Assembly: GCA_965204295.1 (NCBI GenBank)
Contig: OZ241973.1
Coordinates: forward strand, 1,488,001 to 1,552,000
Reading direction: 5' to 3'
DNA: 64,000 nt
From: JAWKWH01 sp965204295
GTDB taxonomy: Bacteria; Pseudomonadota; Alphaproteobacteria; Rhizobiales; Rhizobiaceae
Shown here: in pieces, positions 43,601 through 52,220 of the stretch
Layout: each line of letters opens with the position of its first letter
Numbering within the stretch: position 1 is the stretch's first letter
Made by a program: the position numbers and the translations under genes
Notes under the pieces: model-generated
The model's input: the letters and a program-made list of their open reading frames with translations, nothing else
What the model was told of the DNA's origin: nothing
The model's database searches: none

Positions 43601-44057
43601 ACCGGTCAGCAACCTTCCGACACCGGTCTATTTCTACGGCATGCGGCCGGAAGACGAGGTGTTCGTCGACATAGAGCGCGGCAAGACGCTCGTCATCCGT
43701 TGCCTTGCCGTCGGCGACACCGACGAGAAGGGCATGGTCACCGTGTTCTTTGAACTGAACGGTCAGCCGCGGCGCGTCAAGGTGCCCGACCGGGCGCATG
43801 GCGCGGGGGGTGGCAGAGTCAGGGCCAAGGCCGATCGGAACGACGAAAATCATGTCGGCGCGCCGATGCCGGGCGTGGTCTCGACGCTGGCGGCGGCAAG
43901 GGGACAGGAGATCAGGGCGGGCGACGTGTTGCTGTCCATCGAGGCGATGAAGATGGAAACGGCGCTTCATGCCGAACGCGATGGGATCATCGCCGACGTT
44001 TTGGTCCAATCGGGCGACCGGATCGATGCCAAGGACCTTCTGGTGGTCTATGAATGA
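40605..44057 (+). CDS. pyc: Pyruvate carboxylase
   Basis: 1150 residues from the ATG at 40605 (MKKILVANRSEIAIRVFRAA), the normal length. Biotin carboxylase domain at about 1-455 (SWGGGGRGMRVIR, EVNPRIQVEHTVTEE), carboxyltransferase TIM barrel at about 540-810 (DTTMRDGHQSLLATRMRT, VKDMAGLLKP, HFHTHDTSG), and a C-terminal biotinyl domain with the biotin Lys near residue 1116 in EAMKMET. It forms oxaloacetate from pyruvate and bicarbonate. An in-frame ATG at 40482 adds 41 unlike residues. The last 8 bp overlap the MFS gene. Confidence 0.96.
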   Translation: MKKILVANRSEIAIRVFRAANELGMKTVAIWAEEDKYSLHRFKADESYQIGRGPHLNREMGPIESYLSIDEVIRVVKMSGADAIHPGYGLLSESPEFAEACATNGIAFIGPSPETMRRLGNKVAARNLAMEIGVPVVPATGPLPGDMAEVAGMAGEIGYPLMLKASWGGGGRGMRVIREAGDLEREVTEAKREARAAFGKDEVYLEKLIERARHVEVQILGDTHGNVVNLFERDCSIQRRNQKVVERAPAPYLTDAQRAELAAHGLTLARAAGYVGAGTIEFLMDADTGALYFIEVNPRIQVEHTVTEEVTGIDIVKAQIRILDGEKIGTGASGVPAQDDIRLNGHALQCRITTEDPEQNFIPDYGRITAYRGATGFGIRLDGGTAYSGAVITRFYDPLLEKVTAWAPTPEEAIARMDRALREFRIRGVATNLTFLEAIIGHEKFADNSYTTRFIDNTPELFSQVKRRDRATKLLNYLADVSVNGHPEARGRPKPAADAAAPRIPLFRGAVPDGAKQRLDAGGPVKFAEWMRGHDKVLMTDTTMRDGHQSLLATRMRTYDIARIAGAYARALPNLLSLECWGGATFDVAMRFLTEDPWERLSLIREGAPNLLLQMLLRGANGVGYTNYPDNVVGQFVRQAAAGGIDLFRVFDCLNWIDNMRVSMDAVIGENRLCEAAICYTGDFRNPDRSKYDLKYYTALARELEAAGAHIIAVKDMAGLLKPAAATELFKALRQETGLPIHFHTHDTSGISAATVLAAVDAGVDAVDAAMDALSGNTSQPCLGSIVEALAGSDRDPGLDPEWIRRISFYWEAVRNQYAAFESDLKGPASEVYLHEMPGGQFTNLKEQARSLGLETRWHEVARAYSDANRMFGDIVKVTPSSKVVGDMALMMVSQDLTVADVENPDKDIAFPDSVVSMMRGDLGQPPGGWPPALQKKVLKDREPIVVRPGSLLDDADLVAGRTEIEDALERRLTETEFASWLMYPKVFADFALAAEEYGPVSNLPTPVYFYGMRPEDEVFVDIERGKTLVIRCLAVGDTDEKGMVTVFFELNGQPRRVKVPDRAHGAGGGRVRAKADRNDENHVGAPMPGVVSTLAAARGQEIRAGDVLLSIEAMKMETALHAERDGIIADVLVQSGDRIDAKDLLVVYE

Positions 44058-45210
44058 CATCATCCGCGCCGCGCGTCTCGGGCGTTATGCGGTCGCCGGG
44101 CTTTTCTTCCTCAACGGCTATGTGATCGGCAACTGGGCGCCGAAGATCCCGGAAATCGCCCAGCGTCTCGACATCACCGAAACCCGGATCGGCATTATCC
44201 TGTTCGCCTTCGGCCTCGGAGCGATTGCCGGCCTGCCGCTGGCCGGCGTCTATATCTCCCGATTCGGCTCGCGGACGCTGAGCCTGCTTGGCGCGTTCCT
44301 GTCGTCCTTTGTCCTGCTGGCGCTCAGCCTGACGCCGAATTTCGGGGCGGCGATCGGCGTCGGCTTCTGTTTCGGCCTTTTTCTCGGCGGCATGGATGTG
44401 GCCATGAACGCCAATGCGGTCAGCGTGGAAAAAGCGCTGTCCCGCCCGATCATGTCGTCCTCGCACGGATTCTGGTCTTTCGGCGGACTGATCGGCGGCG
44501 CGACGGGCGGCTGGCTGATAGCCGGTATCGGCCCGATCGGTCAGGCGCTATGGGTTTTGGTGGTCGGTCTCGCGATCTGGACGGCAAGCTTTTTCACCGC
44601 GATCGAAGATCGTGACGACGGCGGAGAGGCCGGCGGCGCGAAATTCCGCCTGCCGCGCGAACTGATCGTTTATGTGGTCGGATTCGCCGCCCTGATGTCG
44701 ATGGCGCCGGAAGGGTCGGTGCTCGATTGGGCGGCTCTCTACCTGATACAGGAGCGCGGCGCCGATATTGCCACATCCGGCTTTGCGTTTGCCGCCTTTT
44801 CGATGTCGATGGCGATCATGCGGTTCTTCGGCGACGGCTTGAGAGCGCGATTCGGGCCGGTCTCGCTGTTTCGCATCTCGGCCGTCGTGGCGGGCGCGGG
44901 CATGTTCGCGGCGGCGCTGTCGCCTTCGCCGTGGCTGGTGATCGCCAGTTTCTGCGTTTCCGGATTCGGCATGGCCAATCTGGTTCCGATCGCGTTGTCG
45001 ACCGCGGGCAATCTGCCCGGAATGAGACAGGGCGTCGGCCTGTCGATCGCCACGACGCTTGCCTATTCGGGCTATATCTTCGTGCCGACGATTATCGGTT
45101 TCATCGCCGAACGCACCGGTTTCGTGCCGATCTATATCGGACTGGCGTCGTTGTTCGCGATCGTGTTCGCGCTGGCGAACATCACCAGATACGCGGCGGG
45201 AGAGCGCTGA
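44050..45210 (+). CDS. MFS transporter, YbjJ-like
   Basis: 386 residues with about twelve hydrophobic segments. FNG-YVIGNWAPKIPEIAQRLDI-type opening, the motif-A-like GVYISRFGSR in the loop after the second helix, and MDVAMNANAVSVEKALSRPIMSSSHGFWSFGG, a signature of the YbjJ/fucose-permease-like branch. The start ATG overlaps the end of pyc by 8 bp, so it is translationally coupled to pyruvate carboxylase. The substrate is unknown; a dicarboxylate or sugar-like molecule cannot be decided from sequence. Confidence 0.85.
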   Translation: MNDIIRAARLGRYAVAGLFFLNGYVIGNWAPKIPEIAQRLDITETRIGIILFAFGLGAIAGLPLAGVYISRFGSRTLSLLGAFLSSFVLLALSLTPNFGAAIGVGFCFGLFLGGMDVAMNANAVSVEKALSRPIMSSSHGFWSFGGLIGGATGGWLIAGIGPIGQALWVLVVGLAIWTASFFTAIEDRDDGGEAGGAKFRLPRELIVYVVGFAALMSMAPEGSVLDWAALYLIQERGADIATSGFAFAAFSMSMAIMRFFGDGLRARFGPVSLFRISAVVAGAGMFAAALSPSPWLVIASFCVSGFGMANLVPIALSTAGNLPGMRQGVGLSIATTLAYSGYIFVPTIIGFIAERTGFVPIYIGLASLFAIVFALANITRYAAGER

Positions 45211-45292
45211 TATCCGAATAAACCGCCCGGAACCGGTATCCATGCCGGTACGGAAGGGTTTCACGGGCCGGGGCCGATTTTTTCTCCGCCGG

Positions 45293-46138
45293 CTACGGCG
45301 TTTCGGCCTTCTTCGATGCGACCTCCGTTTCGCCGGGAAAGCGGATAAAGGTGCGATATACATAGCCAAGCCTGCCGTCATGGACGACGCGGCACCAGTG
45401 CCTGCAGTTCGGGTCGGCGCGGATTTCCGCATCCCGCGGCACCACCAGCAGCTTTTCGGCGCTCATGTCGTTCGACGCCCGCATGTTGACCCATTTCGTC
45501 GATTTCGCCGCGACCAGGTCGCCGGTGGCGAATGACGGCGCCGAGATCCGTGCCGGTTCGATCGGCTCGTCCTCATCTTCAGACGCATAAGCGGACGCCG
45601 GTTGTTCCGGGTTCATCCGTTCTTCAAGCGCGACGACATCCGCCTTGTCTTCGGCGATATCGGCATTCCCGAGAGCGGCGCTCAACGCCGCCGCCGGCCG
45701 TTCCTGCGCCACGTCCTTGCGGACCGGCGCGTCGTTCGACCAGCGCGGATCGTCCGCGCCAAGCGGAGCGGGTTCGACCGGAACAAGCGATTCCGGACTT
45801 ATGGGAACGACTTTCACCCTTGTCGATTCAATCGCCGCCGGACCGCCGGCTTGCGGTTCGGCGGTCGCGGTTTCGGATTCCGCCAATTCGGCCGCCTCGA
45901 ACGCGGCCTCCGCCGTAGCCGAACCGTCTCCGTGAAGTGAGGCGACATGAATTTCGGCGGGGCGCGGGCCGGAATTAAACAACGCAAAGGCCGCGACCCC
46001 GCCGCACAACGCGGATGTGCAGGCAACCGCGACAATGGCGAGGCCGGTGCGCCTCTTCCTTGGCGGACGTATCCGCAGTTCCCGCAGTGAATACGGATAT
46101 CGGTCGGTTGGCGGCGATGCCGCGATATACTCCGACAT
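45293..46138 (-). CDS. Membrane-anchored protein with a C-terminal SH3 domain
   Basis: 281 residues from the ATG at 46138. A short cytoplasmic Arg/Lys-rich head, one membrane helix (about 31-53, GLAIVAVACTSALCGGVAAF), a long Ala/Glu/Pro-rich linker, and a bacterial SH3 domain at the end (AKSTKWVNMRASNDMSAEKLLVVP then WCRVVHDGRLGYVYRTFI). Such proteins usually sit in the inner membrane with the SH3 domain in the periplasm, where it may bind peptidoglycan. Function not known. It converges on the MFS gene. Confidence 0.8.
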   Translation of the reverse strand: MSEYIAASPPTDRYPYSLRELRIRPPRKRRTGLAIVAVACTSALCGGVAAFALFNSGPRPAEIHVASLHGDGSATAEAAFEAAELAESETATAEPQAGGPAAIESTRVKVVPISPESLVPVEPAPLGADDPRWSNDAPVRKDVAQERPAAALSAALGNADIAEDKADVVALEERMNPEQPASAYASEDEDEPIEPARISAPSFATGDLVAAKSTKWVNMRASNDMSAEKLLVVPRDAEIRADPNCRHWCRVVHDGRLGYVYRTFIRFPGETEVASKKAETP

Positions 46139-46446
46139 AGGTGTCTCCCCGGGGGTCTTGCCCCTCGTTCGCCCTGTTGCTCCTCGCCCTCGCACATCCG
46201 CCGCACGGACGCGTCGATCTCCCGGAGCTTCAGCCGTTTTCACCCGGTGCCGTTCATTCAGCACTTGGAATGTGGCGTCGATAGGTCGCAATTTACGATT
46301 TTTTAAGGCTGAAAAGCCGGAAAGTGCACTGTTTTCTTACAGAATCGGCCAATTCCGGCGGCAATCGGGGTCCGAATCCGGGATTACGAGTCTATCGGCA
46401 AGGGATTTGCGGGAAAATCGGACCGGCCTGTCGCCGTGCGGCAGGA
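46139..46446. other. Intergenic region upstream of the SH3-protein gene
   Basis: 308 bp between the end of the RND gene and the SH3-protein start, both minus strand. It contains an AT-richer patch (46285-46350) that is probably promoter DNA for the SH3 gene, and a short stem (GGCTGAAAAGCC at about 46302-46313) without a T run. No gene seen. Confidence 0.4.
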
Positions 46447-49400
46447 CTATTCCGCCGCCGAGGCAATCGGCGATCCGGGATCATTCGCCGCTTCGGTTTT
46501 TCCGTCGCGGTTTCGTCGCAGCAGGCGATCGAGCAGCGTGCGTTTGCCCGGGACCGGATTTGCCCGTGTGAACGCCATCAGCGCGGCCGGAGTGACGATC
46601 AGCGTCAGCACGGTCGAAAACGCAAGGCCGAACACAATGGCGCTCGACAGTGAAATCCACCATTGGGTCGACGGCGCGCCGATGGTGATCTCGTGGTTGA
46701 GCAATTCCAGATTGACGCCAAAGGCGATCGGCAAGACGCCGAGGATCGCGGTCACGGCCGTCAACACGACCGGGCGGGCGCGTTCCCGACAGGTCTGCAA
46801 CACCGCGTCATGCTTGTCCCAGCCCTCGCGGCGCAGCCGGTCATATGTGTCGATTAGCACGATATTGTTGTTCACCACCACGCCGGCAAGCGCGATCACT
46901 CCGATGCCGGACATGACGATGCCGAACGGCTGCTCGGTCAACATCAGGCCAAGGAAGACGCCGACGGTCGACATGACGACCGCGGACAGAACCAGAAACA
47001 CGCTGGTGAACTTGTTGAATTGAGCCAGCAGCACGACAAAGATCAAAAAAAGCGCCGCGCCGAAAGCTTTTGACAGGAAGGCGCTCGCCTCCTTCTGTTC
47101 CTCGTCCTCGCCCGCCAGTTTCCAGCGGATGTTGGATGGAAACTCCATGGCCTGCAACGATCCGGTTACCGCTTGGCGCACCGGATCGGCCTGGACGCCC
47201 TCGGTGATGTTGGCCTGCACGACAATCGTGCGCTCGCCGTCGATGCGGTTCAGCGTTCCGACACGATGGGCGGGTTCGCGGGTGACGAAATTGGAGATGG
47301 GCACCGCGCCCTGCGCCGTTTCGATCCGTAGCTGGTCGAGTGTGGCAAGCGTGCGCCGGTCCTCGGGAAGCCGCAGGCGGATGTCGACGGCGTCATCGAC
47401 GCCGGCCGGACGGTAATCGGTCAGTTTCAGTCCGTTGGTGACCAGTTGAACAACGGTGCCGACCGATCCCGGGCCGAGGCCGTATTGTGCGGCTTTCGTA
47501 CGGTCGACCTTCAGTTCCCAGTCAACGCCCGGCGGCGGCAGACCGTCGTCGATGTCGGTGACATGGGGCGTGGCGCGCAGCATTCCGGCGACTTCTTCGG
47601 CTGCCTCGGACAGACCCGCCGGATCGGCCGCCGACAATCGAACCTGTATCGCCTTGCCTGTCGGAGGGCCGGCCTGCGGGACGGAGACCTCGACATCAAC
47701 GCCGGGAATGCCGACCATTTCGGCGCGCAGATCGGCAAGAATCCGATTGGCCGCCTTGCGCTCGCGCCAGTCCAGGAACTCGTACTGGATCACGCCGACG
47801 ACATCTTCCGCGATCTCCGCGCCGCCGCCGCCCTCGACCTTGCCGACCCGTGTGTAGACGGTGCTTACGCCGGGCCAACCGAGCAGGCGCCGTTCTGCCG
47901 CGCGGGTGGCGGCATCCATTTCCTCAAGCGAAAGGTTGCCGCGCGCGTGGACGTAGAGCAGCCCGTATTCGGGCTCGACATCGGGAAAGAACTCGACGCC
48001 CTTGCCCAGTTGCGAATAGGCGTAGGGCACCGCGACCAGAAGACCGACGGCGAGAAACAGAACGGTGATCGGAAACCGGGTCGCAAGCTTTGCGGTCGCC
48101 ATATAGGCGCCATCGCCCTGATGGGCGCTTTCGGGATGCGGCTTGCCGAATTTGGCGCCGAGCGTCGGCGTGAACACAAGCGCATAAAACAGCGAGGCCG
48201 ACAGGGTGACGATGAGCGTGATCGGCATGAATTTCATGAACTCGCCGACGATGCCGGGCCAGAACAGCAGCGGCGAGAAGGCGGCGACGCGCGTGGCCGT
48301 CGCCGCGACGACAGGTCCGGCCATACGATGGGCGGCAAGCGCGTAGGCTTCCTCGCGCTCCATGCCTTCGCCCATGCGGCGTTCGGCGAATTCGGTCACG
48401 ATGATGGCGTCGTCGACCAGCATGCCCACGGCGAGAATGAGGCTGAAAAGCACGACGATGTTGACCGTGTAGCCGCCGAGCGACAACAGCAGGATTCCCA
48501 TCAGGAAGGATGCGGGAATGGCGAGGCCGATAAGCATCGAGGCACGGCCGGACAGCGCATACAGGATGACGATGAACACCAGCACGACGGCGGTAAGAAC
48601 GCTGTTCTGCAACTCGCCGAGAAGCTGGCGGATCATCTTCGATTTGTCCTGGCTGTAGGAGATCGCGCTGCCTTCGGGCAGCCGCTTGACGAACTCGTCG
48701 GCGACGCGTTTCACCAGGTCGACGGTTTCGACGAGATTGGCGCCTGTCCTTTTGGAGACCTCGATGGCGATCGCGGGCCTGCCGTCCAGCCGCGTGATCG
48801 TCTCGGCATCCTTGAAAGTGGAGCGGATCGTGGCGAGATCGCGCGCCGTGATTACCGAATTGGGCCCTGCGACGACCGGCAGGTCGGCGGCGTCCTCGAC
48901 AGTCTCGATCAGCGACGGCACCTTGACGGCGTAACGGCCTTCGCCGCCTTCGATCGCCCCCGCCGCGACAAGACTGTTGTTGGCGTCGACCGCCGCAATC
49001 AACTGCTCAAGGCGCAGATTGTAGGACGACAGTTTCACCGGATCGATGACCACTTCGACCAGATCGTCGCGCGCGCCGCGCAACGCCGCTTCCAGAACGC
49101 CCGGAATCTCCTCGATCCTGTCACGCAGTTCGCGCGCCGCCGCCGTCAGCAATCGTTCCGGCGCCTCGCCGGAGAGCGTCACCACCAATACCGGGAATTC
49201 GGAAATGTTGACTTCGTTGACCGCGGGTTCGTCCGCGTCCTGCGGCAGGTCGCGCTTTGCATCGGAAACCTTTGCGCGCACGTCCTCCAGCGCGGTGGAC
49301 AGGTCGGCGCCGGCCTGGAATTCGACCAGCACGAAGCCGCCGCCCTGATAGGCGGCCGAGCGCATCTCCTTAACGCCGGAAATGCTTTTCAGCCTGGTCT

Positions 49401-49596
49401 CCATCGGGCGAAGCAGCAAACGCTCGGAATCCTCTGGCGAAATTCCCTGATAACCGAGGCTGACATAGATCACCGGAATCTGGATATCGGGTTCCGCTTC
49501 CTTCGGAATCGACTGGTAGGCCAGCGCCCCCGCCACGAGAAGGAAGAGCAGCACCGAAACGGTCAGCCGTGCATTGCGAATGGCATAGCGGACCAT
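46447..49596 (-). CDS. RND-family efflux pump, inner-membrane transporter
   Basis: 1049 residues. AcrB/HAE1-like: twelve membrane helices and two large periplasmic loops. The proton-relay aspartates are in helix 4 (GMLVDDAIIVTEFAERR), and the second half repeats the pattern with VVVNNNIVLIDTYDRLRREG. Opening VRYAIRNARLTVSVLLFLL and IPKEAEPDIQIPVIYVS are family-typical. It works with the adaptor encoded one base upstream; an outer-membrane TolC-like channel gene is not adjacent. Substrates cannot be told. Confidence 0.93.
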   Translation of the reverse strand: MVRYAIRNARLTVSVLLFLLVAGALAYQSIPKEAEPDIQIPVIYVSLGYQGISPEDSERLLLRPMETRLKSISGVKEMRSAAYQGGGFVLVEFQAGADLSTALEDVRAKVSDAKRDLPQDADEPAVNEVNISEFPVLVVTLSGEAPERLLTAAARELRDRIEEIPGVLEAALRGARDDLVEVVIDPVKLSSYNLRLEQLIAAVDANNSLVAAGAIEGGEGRYAVKVPSLIETVEDAADLPVVAGPNSVITARDLATIRSTFKDAETITRLDGRPAIAIEVSKRTGANLVETVDLVKRVADEFVKRLPEGSAISYSQDKSKMIRQLLGELQNSVLTAVVLVFIVILYALSGRASMLIGLAIPASFLMGILLLSLGGYTVNIVVLFSLILAVGMLVDDAIIVTEFAERRMGEGMEREEAYALAAHRMAGPVVAATATRVAAFSPLLFWPGIVGEFMKFMPITLIVTLSASLFYALVFTPTLGAKFGKPHPESAHQGDGAYMATAKLATRFPITVLFLAVGLLVAVPYAYSQLGKGVEFFPDVEPEYGLLYVHARGNLSLEEMDAATRAAERRLLGWPGVSTVYTRVGKVEGGGGAEIAEDVVGVIQYEFLDWRERKAANRILADLRAEMVGIPGVDVEVSVPQAGPPTGKAIQVRLSAADPAGLSEAAEEVAGMLRATPHVTDIDDGLPPPGVDWELKVDRTKAAQYGLGPGSVGTVVQLVTNGLKLTDYRPAGVDDAVDIRLRLPEDRRTLATLDQLRIETAQGAVPISNFVTREPAHRVGTLNRIDGERTIVVQANITEGVQADPVRQAVTGSLQAMEFPSNIRWKLAGEDEEQKEASAFLSKAFGAALFLIFVVLLAQFNKFTSVFLVLSAVVMSTVGVFLGLMLTEQPFGIVMSGIGVIALAGVVVNNNIVLIDTYDRLRREGWDKHDAVLQTCRERARPVVLTAVTAILGVLPIAFGVNLELLNHEITIGAPSTQWWISLSSAIVFGLAFSTVLTLIVTPAALMAFTRANPVPGKRTLLDRLLRRNRDGKTEAANDPGSPIASAAE

Positions 49597-49597
49597 G

Positions 49598-50743
49598 TTA
49601 CTCGTTCCCGCCGGCGACCTCGCCGGTCAATTTGGCGATGAGCGTCCGATCCGCCTCCACGGCATTCACCTCATCGCCCTCCGTGACAAGTTCCTGGCCG
49701 GCGACGATGACCTTCGCGCCCGCCGGAATGCCGCCGAGGACAAGCGCGTCGCCCGTGTCGTCGACCAGATCGATCGGAAAGAACGCGACGCGTCCGGTTT
49801 CATCCACGATTCGTACGCCCAGATCGCCTTTCGCCGACAGTGTGATGATCGAGCGGGGCAGGATCGTTGCCGAAACCGGCGCCGCGCGAAGCGTGATCTC
49901 CGCCGTCATACCCGACGGAATCCGCCCATCGCCGTTTTCGATCTCGATCTCGATGGGGAATGTTCGCGTCTGGGCGGACGCTTCGCGGCTGATGTAGCTC
50001 AGTACGCCATCGACCGTCGATCCGTCGATCAATCTGACCGTTGCGGCGTTGCCGATTTTCGCATGGCGCACGTCGTGTTCGGAGATTTCACCCGCCGCCA
50101 GGATCGGATTGATGCTGACAAGCGTCGCCACCGGCGCGCCCTGTGAAACCGGACTGCCCCTTTCCACCTTCACCCGATCGACATAACCGGTAAATGGCGC
50201 GACGACACGGATGCGATCAAGTTCGGCCTCCGCGGCCTCCAACTGTGAACGCGCGGCCGCGATCGCCGAGCGCGCGGTGTCGGCGCGCAGCGTTGGCATC
50301 GCGCCGCGCCTGACGAGCGCTTCGGTCGCGGCGAGTTCGCTCTCGCGCTGGGTCAAAAGCTGTTTCGCGGTCTCAATCATGGCGGTCTTTTCCTCCGCCT
50401 CCAGCGACAGGATAAGATCGCCCTCCTCTACCCAATCGCCTTGGTCGACCGGCAATTTCTTGATGATTCCGTCGGCGCGGGTCGTCAGATCGGCGCGCTT
50501 GTCCGAACGCGTCTGGCCGGAAATGCGAATACCGCGGGCATGAAAAAGCCGCGGCGGAATCACATAGGCCACGGTGCGCCGCCGATCCTTGATTTCCCCG
50601 GTGTCTTCCTGAACGTGTTCGGCGGAACCCGCGCGCTCAATGGTGGCGCTGCCGACGAAAGCGAAATCGCCCGTGTAAACCCAGACACCGGCCGCCGCCA
50701 GCACCGCCAGCGCCGCCAGTTTATGAAATCTGAAACGCGCCAT
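49598..50743 (-). CDS. RND efflux periplasmic adaptor (membrane fusion protein)
   Basis: 381 residues. One N-terminal membrane anchor (about 8-25), the lipoyl-like halves LTTRADGIIKKLPVDQGDWVEEGDLI and APFTGYVDRVKVERGSPVSQGAP, a coiled-coil hairpin between them (AMIETAKQLLTQRESELAATEAL), and beta-barrel plus membrane-proximal domains. It couples the RND pump to an outer-membrane channel. Stop and the next start are one base apart. The 228 bp upstream of it, before pgk, should hold the operon promoter. Confidence 0.9.
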   Translation of the reverse strand: MARFRFHKLAALAVLAAAGVWVYTGDFAFVGSATIERAGSAEHVQEDTGEIKDRRRTVAYVIPPRLFHARGIRISGQTRSDKRADLTTRADGIIKKLPVDQGDWVEEGDLILSLEAEEKTAMIETAKQLLTQRESELAATEALVRRGAMPTLRADTARSAIAAARSQLEAAEAELDRIRVVAPFTGYVDRVKVERGSPVSQGAPVATLVSINPILAAGEISEHDVRHAKIGNAATVRLIDGSTVDGVLSYISREASAQTRTFPIEIEIENGDGRIPSGMTAEITLRAAPVSATILPRSIITLSAKGDLGVRIVDETGRVAFFPIDLVDDTGDALVLGGIPAGAKVIVAGQELVTEGDEVNAVEADRTLIAKLTGEVAGGNE

Positions 50744-50971
50744 CCTACAAATTCAATACGATCCGGTCCGCCGTGTCCGCATTGATCGACATATGGCCAT
50801 GCCCCGGGGTACATTCAACGCTCAAGCGAAACAGCACAAACGATGCGTGCCGGTCATATACGCCATTTTTGCGCTGCAACATAGCAAAATTTGAGCAATG
50901 TCGACATGCGTTGTCGGGAGCCGTCGACCTGGAGCGCCCGCAGCAGCCGGTCCGGTCTTCGCTTCAGACGT

Positions 50972-52186
50972 TCAATCGTCAGGCGATCGGGATTGCTCAA
51001 GCGCCTCGACGCCGGGCAGCGGCTTGCCTTCCATCCATTCGAGAAACGCTCCTCCGGCGGTCGAAACATAGGTCAGCTTGTTCGCCACGCCGGCATGATT
51101 GAGCGCCGCGACCGTGTCCCCGCCACCGGCGACCGAAATCAGCCGGTCGGTTTCGGTGCGCTTGGCGACATGGCGCGCAACGACAACCGTCGCATGGTCG
51201 AATGGCGTCAGTTCGAACGCGCCGAGGGGGCCGTTCCAGACCAGCGTGTCAGCCTTGTCGACCGCGGCGAGAATGCGCTCAACGGATGCCGGACCGGCAT
51301 CGAGGATCATGCCGCCCGCGGGTGCCGCATCAAGCGTTGCGATGTGATTTTCGGCATTGGCCTCGAATTTATTCGCGACGACGACATCCTCGGGCAGGAT
51401 GATTTCGCAATCGGATCTGTCGGCCTTCGCCACGATCTTGTTGGCGGTGTCCGCCAAATCCTTCTCGCACAGGGATTTGCCGACCTCGATACCCTTTGCG
51501 TTGAGAAACGTATTGGCCATCCCGCCGCCGATCGCCAGCATGTCGACCTTTTCGATCAGATTTTCGAGAAGTTCGATCTTGGTGGACACCTTCGCGCCGC
51601 CGACGATGGCGATAACCGGACGGCGCGGATTGCCGAGGCCGGCTTCCAGCGCCTTCAGTTCGGTCTCCATCGTCCTGCCGGCATAGGAAGGAAGCAGGCG
51701 CGCGACGCCTTCCGTCGACGCGTGCGCCCGGTGGGCGGCGGAAAATGCGTCATTGACGTAGATATCGCCGAGCGCCGCCAGCCGTTCGGCAAAATCAGGA
51801 TCGTTCTTCTCCTCGCCTTGGTGGAAACGGGTGTTTTCCAGCAGCAGGATGTCGCCGCCCGCCATTTTCCCGATCTTCCCGGCGGGAATGTCGCCGGTGC
51901 AATCCGAGGAGAAATGGACGCGCGCATCCAGAACGGCCTCCATTGTATGGGCGACCGGCTCCAGCGACAAGCCGGCGACGTGTTTGCCCCCGGGACGACC
52001 GAAATGAGCCATCAGGATGACCTTGGCGGCCTTGTTCGAGAGTTCCAGAATTCCCGGAGCGACCCGTTCGATGCGGGTCATGTCGGCGACCTTGCCGCCG
52101 GCCATGGGCACGTTGAGATCGACGCGCACGAGCACGCGCCTGTCGGTGATGTCGCCGAGGTCGTCCATGGTTCTGAAATCCGGCAT
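50972..52186 (-). CDS. pgk: Phosphoglycerate kinase
   Basis: 404 residues from the ATG at 52186 (MPDFRTMDDLGDITDRRVLVRVDLNVP). It interconverts 1,3-bisphosphoglycerate and 3-phosphoglycerate. VLVRVDLNVP, LMAHFGRPGGK, ENTRFHQGEEKND, NDAFSAAHRAHAST, GGAKVSTKI and SVAGGGDTVAAL are present in order. Third gene of tkt-gap-pgk, 34 bp after gap. The fructose-bisphosphate aldolase gene that often follows is absent; an RND operon lies there instead. Confidence 0.96.
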   Translation of the reverse strand: MPDFRTMDDLGDITDRRVLVRVDLNVPMAGGKVADMTRIERVAPGILELSNKAAKVILMAHFGRPGGKHVAGLSLEPVAHTMEAVLDARVHFSSDCTGDIPAGKIGKMAGGDILLLENTRFHQGEEKNDPDFAERLAALGDIYVNDAFSAAHRAHASTEGVARLLPSYAGRTMETELKALEAGLGNPRRPVIAIVGGAKVSTKIELLENLIEKVDMLAIGGGMANTFLNAKGIEVGKSLCEKDLADTANKIVAKADRSDCEIILPEDVVVANKFEANAENHIATLDAAPAGGMILDAGPASVERILAAVDKADTLVWNGPLGAFELTPFDHATVVVARHVAKRTETDRLISVAGGGDTVAALNHAGVANKLTYVSTAGGAFLEWMEGKPLPGVEALEQSRSPDD

Positions 52187-52220
52187 CCATGCGGTCTCCC
52201 GAACCACTACCGCCCGATCC

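Noticed and set aside
47446..49641. A 731-codon open frame opposite the RND transporter gene
   Set aside because: An antisense shadow of a GC-rich gene: Asp/Arg/Gln-rich, no domain, while the minus strand encodes a full RND protein.
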